Below are positions 1 to 4,789 of a stretch of 5,684 bases of DNA, piece after piece. Where the stretch lies: contig NVVT01000008.1 in assembly GCA_002733465.1 (NCBI GenBank), positions 51,527 to 57,210 of the forward strand. Reading direction: 5' to 3'. The stretch comes from Kangiella sp. GTDB lineage: Bacteria; Pseudomonadota; Gammaproteobacteria; Enterobacterales; Kangiellaceae. Numbering within the stretch: position 1 is the first letter of the stretch; the number at the start of each line of letters is the position of its first letter. A program made the translations under genes and the position numbers. The notes under the pieces were generated by a model that saw nothing but the letters and a program-made list of their open reading frames with translations, searched no databases and was not told the origin of the DNA.

Positions 1-99
1 TGGATCAAAGAAAACTGCAATGACGAAACTCAACTCTGGACCGTAGTTATCGCTCCTTACATAGTCTCTCAGTTGTATACACCGTCAAAAATTAAGTGA
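1..99 (+). CDS. Possible 3' end of a plus-strand gene (partial, uncertain)
   Basis: Frame 1 is open from the window edge to a TGA at 97-99 and would give the last 32 residues of a protein, beginning WIKENCNDETQLW and ending YTPSKIK. If real, it is convergent with the beta-barrel gene and overlaps its 3' end by 15 bases. The case is weak: 99 bases is short, and the minus strand is also open over 1-84 in the frame just beyond the neighbouring stop codon. No family is recognisable, and no terminator is visible between the two convergent ends. Confidence 0.3.
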   Translation, partial: WIKENCNDETQLWTVVIAPYIVSQLYTPSKIK

Positions 100-693
100 T
101 ACTTGTATTCCGCTAAAAATTTCTGAATCAGCTTGCCAATAATCACCATCAATCGCGCGCCATCTAACAATGCCTTCTAAAGAAAGTTTACCAAGATTGA
201 TCCCCGCACCTGCTCCTAAATATATGTCAACGTCGTTTCTTGGGTGAGCATCGTACTCTTCGTAAATGGTAACTCCATCACTCGTGTAAACGACGCTATG
301 ATCATCACCTCGTACGTCATTAAAAATGGCTTCGGTTAAATCAAAACCAGCTTCTAAAAAAACAGATACACGGCCAAAATAACCTGCTTTTACGCCGATC
401 TGCCAAGCTGAATACTCTTCTAAATAGCCATCACTAGCTAGCACTTCGGCGGTCGCAATCGATGTATTAAATTGTACGCCTAAATTATCGTTTTGAATTA
501 GGTTGGTTGCTAACCCAATGCTAGAGATGAAATCAGCACCATTCGATTCATAACTTGTAAAAAGTAATGCAGATAAATCATTTTCATAATGATGCGAAGA
601 ACGAGACTCAATTCGTATGTCATGCGCAATAGTGAGAGTTGGCAGAAGAGTTAATGTCGCGACTGATAAAAGTTTAATTAGTGAGCTTTTCAT
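85..693 (-). CDS. Exported beta-barrel outer-membrane protein, function unknown
   Basis: This 202-residue protein has a clear Sec signal peptide: Lys2 and Lys7, a hydrophobic core at about 8-22 and a probable cleavage site after Ala23 (TIA|HD). The mature part alternates polar and hydrophobic residues in short stretches typical of transmembrane beta strands, for example around 88-100 (SAWQIGVKAGYF), 108-118, 153-167 (DIYLGAGAGINLG) and 169-178. It ends in Phe after an alternating strand (IQVSLNF), the usual C-terminal signal for BAM-dependent outer-membrane insertion. The size suits a small barrel of about eight strands of the OmpA/OmpW kind, but I see no motif naming a subfamily. The start is chosen because the signal peptide begins there; the SD is poor (AT-rich TAGATAA upstream). 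It appears monocistronic. A pore, adhesin or lipid-binding role cannot be told apart. Confidence 0.8.
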   Translation of the reverse strand: MKSSLIKLLSVATLTLLPTLTIAHDIRIESRSSHHYENDLSALLFTSYESNGADFISSIGLATNLIQNDNLGVQFNTSIATAEVLASDGYLEEYSAWQIGVKAGYFGRVSVFLEAGFDLTEAIFNDVRGDDHSVVYTSDGVTIYEEYDAHPRNDVDIYLGAGAGINLGKLSLEGIVRWRAIDGDYWQADSEIFSGIQVSLNF

Positions 694-699
694 TTATCT

Positions 700-729
700 A
701 AATAGATTAATTAAGTAATAAATCTATTT
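700..729. repeat. 9-bp perfect inverted repeat upstream of the beta-barrel start
   Basis: AAATAGATT (700-708) is matched by AATCTATTT (721-729) with a 12-base spacer, ending 6 bases before the start codon. On the minus-strand transcript this would be an AT-only-strength stem at the ribosome-binding region. It could be an operator, a translation-modulating hairpin or chance. Confidence 0.35.
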
Positions 730-753
730 TACGGGTTGAATGCTGAATCTAAA
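726..753 (-). promoter_or_regulatory. Candidate sigma70 promoter of the beta-barrel gene
   Basis: On the minus strand a -35-like TTTAGA (748-753) and a -10-like TAAAAT (726-731) are separated by 16 bases, about 33 bases upstream of the start codon. The -10 is good and the -35 weak, in AT-rich DNA where chance matches are common. Confidence 0.3.
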
Positions 754-849
754 CTGAATTGTTTCAAACCATATTATTTACAGGATTTGTTTATCAAATT
801 ATCTAAAAAAATAAGCACCCTTGACTCATTGCATCATATCCTTGAACAT

Positions 850-878
850 AAAAAAACGGAGACAAGCTCCGTTTTTTT
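850..878 (-). terminator. Strong intrinsic terminator of the small-peptide gene (bidirectional form)
   Basis: AAAAAAACGGAG (850-861) and CTCCGTTTTTTT (867-878) are a perfect 12-bp inverted repeat around a 5-base loop (ACAAG). The GC core is 5 bp, and an A/T tract flanks it on both sides, so it could work in either direction. It lies 32 bases beyond the stop codon of the 61-residue gene. No plus-strand gene reads toward it. Confidence 0.9.
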
Positions 879-910
879 AAATAATTTATAAAACTTATTT
901 TACGATAAAA

Positions 911-1096
911 CTACCAAAGTAATATTGAAACAAGATCAATAAAACCGGCTTTACAAACTTGCGCCCCGCTACCCATTAAATAATCAGTTGGTAGTCCTTG
1001 CGCCTGAATTGTTACAGCAAGTCCAACCAGCATAATCACAGAAACAACAAAGCTAACTTTAGTGGTTGCTTTTGAGCTTTTTCGATTTAAATTCAT
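911..1096 (-). CDS. Small exported or single-pass membrane peptide, unknown
   Basis: This is a 61-residue product. The N-terminus is basic (Arg5, Lys6, Lys9, Lys13), followed by a hydrophobic stretch at about 14-30 and a possible signal-peptidase site after Ala32 (IQA|Q). If cleaved, it leaves a 29-residue peptide with a single Cys (residue 48) and a hydrophobic end (DLVSILLW); if not, it is a short membrane protein with one or two hydrophobic segments. I recognise no family. That it is a real gene is supported by its setting: a near-consensus promoter, a strong SD (AAGGAAG at 1103-1109, 6 bases from ATG) and an intrinsic terminator 32 bases after the stop. It lies downstream of the ABC operon on the same strand but has its own promoter. 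The reading frame of the last dozen codons is open to question, since another frame continues past the TAG to a TAA at 897-899. Confidence 0.65.
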   Translation of the reverse strand: MNLNRKSSKATTKVSFVVSVIMLVGLAVTIQAQGLPTDYLMGSGAQVCKAGFIDLVSILLW

Positions 1097-1102
1097 GATT
1101 TT

Positions 1103-1109
1103 CTTCCTT
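1103..1109 (-). promoter_or_regulatory. Strong Shine-Dalgarno of the small-peptide gene
   Basis: The minus strand reads AAGGAAG six bases before the ATG at 1094-1096. This fixes the start and argues that this short reading frame is translated. Confidence 0.75.
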
Positions 1110-1112
1110 TGC

Positions 1113-1129
1113 TACTAGGTTCACTAGTA
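1113..1129 (-). repeat. Leader hairpin before the small-peptide SD
   Basis: TACTAG (1113-1118) and CTAGTA (1124-1129) form a perfect 6-bp inverted repeat with a 5-base loop. It lies between the predicted transcription start (about 1132) and the SD, so it would be near the 5' end of the mRNA. It may stabilise the transcript or affect ribosome loading. Confidence 0.4.
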
Positions 1130-1138
1130 TTTGTAAAC

Positions 1139-1167
1139 ATGCTACCACACTTGTAGTAGCTGGTCAA
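1139..1167 (-). promoter_or_regulatory. Sigma70-type promoter of the small-peptide gene
   Basis: On the minus strand TTGACC (1162-1167, five of six consensus bases) is followed after exactly 17 bases by TAGCAT (1139-1144, four of six). The transcript would begin near 1132, giving a leader of about 35 bases. The spacer is almost entirely filled by a 20-bp near-palindrome, listed separately. Confidence 0.6.
1141..1160. promoter_or_regulatory. Operator-like 20-bp dyad inside the small-peptide promoter
   Basis: On the plus strand the half sites are GCTACCACA and TGTAGTAGC; eight of nine positions pair, around a central CT. The dyad spans the spacer and four bases of the -10 hexamer, a position where a bound dimer would block RNA polymerase. 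The regulator is unknown. The sequence does not closely match the dyads upstream of either GntR gene here. Confidence 0.5.
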
Positions 1168-1210
1168 TTTATATTCAATTTTTTCTATATTGGTTCTGTT
1201 TACTATAACG

Positions 1211-1246
1211 ATTGAGTAGCCGTTTTATTACGGTTACTCAGTCAAT
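1211..1246 (-). terminator. Stem-loop after the ABC operon, possible terminator without a U-tract
   Basis: TGAGTAGCCG (1213-1222) and CGGTTACTCA (1231-1240) pair at nine of ten positions around an 8-base AT loop. Flanking ATTGA (1211-1215) and TCAAT (1242-1246) could give an alternative, longer pairing. It starts 20 bases past the permease stop. On the minus strand the following bases (ATCGTTATAG) are not a U-run, so it may protect the 3' end or be a weak terminator rather than a classical intrinsic one. Confidence 0.45.
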
Positions 1247-1266
1247 TAGTTTCTGTTTTAATAATA

Positions 1267-2187
1267 CTAGGTTTCATTCCTAATACTTCGAGTATAAATA
1301 GCACCAGATAAGAAAACCCCAGCAACGACCAACCCTATCCAAAACTCTGAGTTTCCGAACACTTCGTACCAACGCATGACATCTAAATCAAATACTTCCT
1401 TATGCGTTGTAAAGTGTAGATTGGAATTCATTATAGTAAAAGTATTAGCCACTCTCATCGCAAGCATTTCAATGAAATTGCTTGATTTAAACACCCACCC
1501 TTCCGCAATGGTTAACATAATGATTGGCAAAGCGCCCCACATAAATGCGACTTTCTTAGCCCAAGAGGACGCAAATATCAACCATGCCCAAAAGGGTGAT
1601 AACCAAAGCATCGCCATTAACATCGACATCAAACCGTTAAACATGACACTAAATAAATTAGATGATGCCCAAATCATGGTTCCCCAGCTTCCTCCAATCC
1701 ACGCTAATACAGTTGTGAATAACAGCATGTATATTTGAAATGCTGTTACGACAATGAAATAACTTACCGGAATTAATAAGCATACTGTAGCGAATTTTGA
1801 CAATACGGTTTTAGTATCTGACACTGGCATAGACTTCCAAAAAAGAATACTTCGATCCTTTCTTTCGTCATATAAACAACCTAAACAATAGAATAAACTG
1901 ATTAATAACATTATTCCGCCAAAGAACATCAGTGTTCCATATAGCCCAGCTTGAACACCTTGTCTTTTCTCTACCTCAGACATACTTTCAAATTGTTCTA
2001 CCAATTTAGGTAAATGATCAGCAAAATGAAAATCTTCATTATGATTAACACTAATCGCTGTATCACCTGTAATGCCGGCTAAAATCATTAATGTGGCAAA
2101 AACACCGGCCATAATCGCAGGTGTATAAAAAATAGCACCTTTATGTTCCCAATATTCTCTTTTTAATAAAACAGTTAATGCGTTCAT
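1267..2187 (-). CDS. ABC-2 type exporter permease
   Basis: This 306-residue inner-membrane protein is the transmembrane half of an ABC exporter paired with the ATPase just upstream. I see about six hydrophobic segments: roughly 18-39, 80-104, 131-163, 176-205, 212-233 and 280-298. The loop between the first two (about 41-79) is polar and acidic and probably periplasmic. After the second segment comes YDERKDRS (106-113) and then KSMPVSD (118-124), the cytoplasmic motif typical of ABC-2 permeases of this kind and the likely contact with the ATPase. The end is basic (TRSIRNET). The start lies 2 bases past the ATPase stop, with a perfect SD inside that gene, so translation is coupled. It is the third gene of the GntR-ATPase-permease operon. 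The substrate is unknown; related modules are linked with peptide-antibiotic or envelope stress, which is inference here. Confidence 0.9.
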   Translation of the reverse strand: MNALTVLLKREYWEHKGAIFYTPAIMAGVFATLMILAGITGDTAISVNHNEDFHFADHLPKLVEQFESMSEVEKRQGVQAGLYGTLMFFGGIMLLISLFYCLGCLYDERKDRSILFWKSMPVSDTKTVLSKFATVCLLIPVSYFIVVTAFQIYMLLFTTVLAWIGGSWGTMIWASSNLFSVMFNGLMSMLMAMLWLSPFWAWLIFASSWAKKVAFMWGALPIIMLTIAEGWVFKSSNFIEMLAMRVANTFTIMNSNLHFTTHKEVFDLDVMRWYEVFGNSEFWIGLVVAGVFLSGAIYTRSIRNET

Positions 2188-2189
2188 GA

Positions 2190-3041
2190 TTAAATCTCCT
2201 CCATTTTAGCAACAAAGATATCGGCAACACTGGGTGAATGTATTTCACCTAACGCTTCTAATGCTTCACGGTCTGCACCTTCGAACAAAAATACTTTTCG
2301 GCCAAATACATCTCTTTCGATAATTGGATTAAGTGCTTTAGCTGCTTCTACTTGCTCTTTTCCGACCATAACTTCTGCGTAGTTTTGACTTACAGTTTCC
2401 ATAGAATCATTAAGAATAATCTTGCCATCTTTTACAAAAATCAAATCGGTTAATAAGTTTTCAATTTCTTCAATTTGATGAGTTGTTACCAAAATACTTC
2501 TGTCTTCATTAAAAAAGTCACTTAATAACTGATTATAAAAATTCTTTCGGTACAAAATATCTAAACCTAACGTCGGCTCGTCAAGCACTAAAAGCTCAGC
2601 GTCTATTGCCATAACCAAAGCCAAATGTAATTGAGCCACCATACCCTTAGACAATGTTTTTACTTTTGCTTTCATTGGAATCTTTGTCTTACTTAAAAAC
2701 TTTAGAGCTTTCTCTTTGTTAAAATTTGGATGCACTTCATTCACGTATTCAATCGCATTTTCAACCACTAACCATTTTGGTAAAATAGCAACATCAGAAA
2801 TAAAACTCACTTTTTGCATGATTTGGTGACGATTTTCATTAGGCTTTAAACCTAAAACCGTCAGTTCGCCATCAAAAGAAGTTAAACCTAAAATGGCGTT
2901 AAGAATGGTTGTTTTACCCGCACCGTTAGGACCAACTAAACCGACGACTCTGCCTCGTTCAACTGTAAAATCAACATTATCTAACGCTTTATGACTACCG
3001 TAAGATTTTGATAAGCCCTTCGCTTCAATTAAAGCACTCAT
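2190..3041 (-). CDS. ABC exporter ATP-binding protein
   Basis: This 283-residue cytoplasmic ATPase powers the ABC-2 permease encoded next to it. The nucleotide-binding domain occupies about residues 4-215: Walker A GPNGAGKT (37-44), signature LSKGM (130-134, in place of the usual LSGGQ), Walker B ELLVLDEP (149-156), D-loop LGLD (158-161) and the switch His188 in TTHQ. The place where the Q-loop Gln is expected reads FISDVA (80-85), so Asp83 seems to stand there. Residues after about 215 form the short C-terminal tail common in this exporter class. The start codon shares one base with the regulator stop (TAATG), with an SD (GGAGA at 3049-3053) 7 bases upstream, so it is cotranscribed and probably translationally coupled to the regulator. 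The length is normal and there is no damage. Confidence 0.93.
   Translation of the reverse strand: MSALIEAKGLSKSYGSHKALDNVDFTVERGRVVGLVGPNGAGKTTILNAILGLTSFDGELTVLGLKPNENRHQIMQKVSFISDVAILPKWLVVENAIEYVNEVHPNFNKEKALKFLSKTKIPMKAKVKTLSKGMVAQLHLALVMAIDAELLVLDEPTLGLDILYRKNFYNQLLSDFFNEDRSILVTTHQIEEIENLLTDLIFVKDGKIILNDSMETVSQNYAEVMVGKEQVEAAKALNPIIERDVFGRKVFLFEGADREALEALGEIHSPSVADIFVAKMEEI
2196..2202 (-). promoter_or_regulatory. Perfect SD for the permease, inside the ATPase gene
   Basis: The minus strand reads GGAGGAG eight bases before the permease ATG. The same bases encode Glu-Glu near the end of the ATPase (KMEEI), which ties translation of the two proteins together. Confidence 0.8.
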
Positions 3042-3430
3042 TATTGTTTCTCCAAAACTAAGTCACTATCACCAGATATTACCGTTTCATTCAATTCAGA
3101 GAGCGAAAAGCCCAATCGAGAGATTCGTTTTATGATTGCAGGCCATTCAATTTCTAAAAAGTGTTTTTTCTCATTAGTTAACAAAGCCTCTCTAGCATTT
3201 TCTTTTACAAACATACCTAACCCCCGTCTTTTCTCCAGAATAGATTCATCCACTAGCTCTTGATAAGCTTTTGAAACCGTTAATGGATTTATTTGATAAT
3301 CGGATGCTACTTGACGAACGGATGGAACCGCTTCGCCTTCTAACACTTCACCATCAATAATTAACTCAATCACTTTCTCTTTGAGTTGCTTATAGATGGG
3401 TTGCTGATCATTCCATTTCATTGCGACCAT
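3041..3430 (-). CDS. YtrA-type GntR-family transcriptional repressor (module 1)
   Basis: This is a 129-residue DNA-binding regulator. Residues about 10-77 form the GntR winged helix-turn-helix: QPIYKQLKEKV opens the first helix, SVRQVASDYQINPLTVSKAYQ (about 37-57) holds the helix-turn-helix, and KRRGLGMFV (67-75) is the wing. The remaining 50 residues are a short helical tail, the mark of the YtrA subfamily, which lacks the large ligand-binding domains of FadR or HutC types. It is first in the operon with the ATPase and permease. Its promoter carries a 26-bp dyad on the -10, so it most likely represses its own operon. The start at 3430 is favoured by a weak AGAGAG SD 6 bases upstream; an in-frame ATG three codons later (MKWNDQQ) matches the usual family N-terminus and remains possible. 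The inducer is unknown. Confidence 0.9.
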   Translation of the reverse strand: MVAMKWNDQQPIYKQLKEKVIELIIDGEVLEGEAVPSVRQVASDYQINPLTVSKAYQELVDESILEKRRGLGMFVKENAREALLTNEKKHFLEIEWPAIIKRISRLGFSLSELNETVISGDSDLVLEKQ

Positions 3431-3466
3431 AATTGACTCTCTTTCAATTGGTATTTCAAAAATAGA

Positions 3467-3509
3467 CGGTAGATTAATTAAGACATATTTAATCAGATAA
3501 TTTCTACCG
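3467..3509 (-). repeat. Inverted repeat in the operon leader
   Basis: CGGTAGA (3467-3473) and TCTACCG (3503-3509) are perfect 7-base complements 29 bases apart, inside the predicted 5' leader of about 89 bases. The spacer also holds GATTAA/TTAATC (3472-3477/3489-3494), which could pair with each other as a competing helix. It may be an RNA structure or a second, widely spaced protein site. Confidence 0.4.
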
Positions 3510-3511
3510 CT

Positions 3512-3537
3512 TGGTGTTGTATATAACTATAACACCA
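3512..3537. promoter_or_regulatory. Operator dyad over the -10 of the GntR-ABC operon
   Basis: The arms TGGTGTT (3512-3518) and AACACCA (3531-3537) are perfect 7-base complements, with further pairing at 3520-3521/3528-3529. The whole dyad is 26 bp and covers the -10 hexamer and the probable transcription start. The position and the symmetrical GGTGTT..AACACC form are what is expected of an autorepressed YtrA-type gene; binding itself is inferred. Confidence 0.65.
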
Positions 3538-3553
3538 TATCAGTAAAAGTCAA
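3526..3553 (-). promoter_or_regulatory. Sigma70-type promoter of the GntR-ABC operon
   Basis: On the minus strand TTGACT (3548-3553) and TATAGT (3526-3531) each match the consensus at five of six bases, with a 16-base spacer. The start of transcription would be near 3519, about 89 bases before the regulator ATG. The -10 lies within the operator dyad. Confidence 0.65.
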
Positions 3554-3559
3554 AATTGC

Positions 3560-3585
3560 GTTAAAACGACAGGACGTGGTTTAAC
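3560..3585 (-). repeat. Weak dyad between the nitroreductase and the operon promoter
   Basis: GTTAAA (3560-3565) and TTTAAC (3580-3585) pair perfectly, with partial pairing inside. As a minus-strand hairpin it would follow the nitroreductase gene, but it is AT-rich and followed by only a short T-run, so it is at best a poor terminator. It lies just upstream of the operon -35. Confidence 0.25.
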
Positions 3586-3653
3586 TTGTTGTTATTGTTA
3601 ACATTTTCATACTTTCATACTACCTATTTACATTTTGTTACTTATTGCTAAAC

Positions 3654-4208
3654 CTATTTCCAGGCCACAAATTCACTTTGTTCAACATGTTTTGGTAATC
3701 TTTTCTTTCCTTCTTCTTTACCAAGGTAGATAAAACCGACAATTGATTCATTCTCTTTTAGTCCTAATAAGTCCATCAAATGGCGATTAAAACACAACGA
3801 ATCAGTTCTCCATATTGCACCAATATTCATAAAATGAGCGGCCAGCAATAGGTTTTGAACGCTGGCTCCAGCAGATAGGTATTGTTCGATTTCAGGCACT
3901 TTTGGGTGTTCTGTTATGAAAACTGAAGCAATGATCACCATCGGCGCTCTAAGCGGTCTAGATTTTAATTTATCGAGTTCATCAAAACTTAATTCAGAGT
4001 CTTCCCATTGACTTGCTTTCGCAAAAAACTCTCCAAGTTGAATAAGCGATTGACCTGTAAAAACCTGGTATCGCCACGGTTTTAAAGATGCATGATCTGG
4101 CGCTCTAAGAGCAAACTTCATCATCTGTTCAACCTGTGTTTTAGACGGAGCAGGAGCGACTAATTTATTGTGCGATTTTCGGCTCATTAATGTTTCTAAT
4201 ACAGGCAT
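3654..4208 (-). CDS. ydjA: YdjA-like FMN-dependent NAD(P)H nitroreductase
   Basis: This 184-residue cytoplasmic flavoprotein belongs to the nitroreductase superfamily, small YdjA/YfhC-like branch; the length matches that group. Recognisable features are RKS at 10-12, where the phosphate of FMN is bound, RAPDHASLKPWRYQVF (35-50), LRAPMVII (86-93), the conserved KVPEIEQYLSAGASVQNLL block (103-121), GAIWRT (130-135) and GFIYLGK (158-164) near the C-terminus. Such enzymes are expected to work as FMN homodimers, but the physiological electron acceptor of YdjA is not established. The start is supported by GAGGAAG (4213-4219) four bases before ATG. It is divergent from the second GntR gene and lies upstream of the first operon on the same strand without a clear terminator between, so read-through into that operon is possible. 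Confidence 0.9.
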   Translation of the reverse strand: MPVLETLMSRKSHNKLVAPAPSKTQVEQMMKFALRAPDHASLKPWRYQVFTGQSLIQLGEFFAKASQWEDSELSFDELDKLKSRPLRAPMVIIASVFITEHPKVPEIEQYLSAGASVQNLLLAAHFMNIGAIWRTDSLCFNRHLMDLLGLKENESIVGFIYLGKEEGKKRLPKHVEQSEFVAWK

Positions 4209-4249
4209 CTAACTTCCTCAAAAATAGGTTCTTTAGGCGGTTTGGCGCC

Positions 4250-4255
4250 ATTGTA
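4250..4255 (-). promoter_or_regulatory. Probable -10 element of the nitroreductase gene
   Basis: TACAAT on the minus strand matches the -10 consensus at five of six positions, about 41 bases upstream of the start codon. No convincing -35 is visible at 16-18 bases. The 8-bp palindrome TGGCGCCA (4243-4250) sits at the expected transcription start. Confidence 0.4.
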
Positions 4256-4302
4256 ACCGTTTTCTTTAAAAATATATTAAATAAAAAGTTGCATTCCTTA
4301 CC

Positions 4303-4356
4303 AAAACTGTACTACTGTATTAATACAATAAACACAGTCGGATTTTAAACAGTTTT
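4303..4356. promoter_or_regulatory. Operator/promoter region of the second GntR-ABC module
   Basis: A perfect 12-bp palindrome, TGTATTAATACA (4316-4327), overlaps a plus-strand -10-like TACAAT (4324-4329). ACTGTA occurs twice, 8 bases apart (4306 and 4314), and ACAGT occurs at 4334 and 4349. AAAACTGT (4303-4310) and ACAGTTTT (4349-4356) form an 8-bp inverted repeat around the whole region, ending one base before the ATG. A -35 is not obvious. The layout fits autorepression by the downstream regulator and could also influence the divergent nitroreductase. Confidence 0.55.
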
Positions 4357-4357
4357 A

Positions 4358-4732
4358 ATGGATATTCATCTTAATCAAAATGATGGGGTGCCGGTTTACC
4401 TGCAAATAATTAATCAAGTGAAGCATTTGATTTCATCAAGTAGGCTGGTGATCGACCAAGAATTACCTGCAATCAGAGTACTAGCAGAGCAAATTCTGGT
4501 TAATCCGAATACCGTTGCACGCGCCTATAGGGAACTTGAAATATCCGGTTGGCTATATAAAAAGCGAGGTGCCGGTACGTTTGTGTCAGGCAATGCTTCA
4601 CCATTATCCGAATTTGAAAAAAGTAGAATAATAGATGAAAAGATAACCGGGTTACTAACAGAAGCGAGGCAGATGGATATATCCGTTACAAAGCTGATAA
4701 AACGTCTTCAAAAATTATCCGGAAAAAATTAG
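4358..4732 (+). CDS. YtrA-type GntR-family transcriptional repressor (module 2)
   Basis: This 124-residue DNA-binding protein has the GntR winged helix-turn-helix at about 9-76: GVPVYLQIINQVKHLI begins it, AIRVLAEQILVNPNTVARAY (38-57) carries the recognition helix and KKRGAGTFV (68-76) is the wing. The rest is a short helical tail (about 80-122), as in YtrA-type repressors. It differs clearly from the regulator of module 1 outside the core motifs, so the two should recognise different operators. The start matches the usual MDI..N.NDGVP opening of the family, although no SD is visible in front of it. The ATPase gene follows after 57 bases on the same strand, which makes an operon likely. The promoter carries several symmetrical sites, so autorepression is expected. 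Confidence 0.92.
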   Translation: MDIHLNQNDGVPVYLQIINQVKHLISSSRLVIDQELPAIRVLAEQILVNPNTVARAYRELEISGWLYKKRGAGTFVSGNASPLSEFEKSRIIDEKITGLLTEARQMDISVTKLIKRLQKLSGKN

Positions 4733-4789
4733 CGCATTTAAGCAAATTAGCTAATTAGAAAGACTAAATAAATTATATCGAGGTCACAC

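Noticed and set aside
1376..1738. Plus-strand open frame of 120 codons
   Set aside because: It lies wholly antisense to the permease gene, which has clear membrane segments and a family motif; the reverse frame has no recognisable domain and no good SD.
3560..3585. GTTAAA/TTTAAC stem as an intrinsic terminator for the nitroreductase
   Set aside because: The stem is weak, has mismatches and is followed by only a short T-run; kept only as a low-confidence dyad.
3605..3620. Tandem TTTCATAC TTTCATAC in the gap after the nitroreductase
   Set aside because: Two 8-base copies in AT-rich DNA are too little to call a repeat element or a direct-repeat operator.
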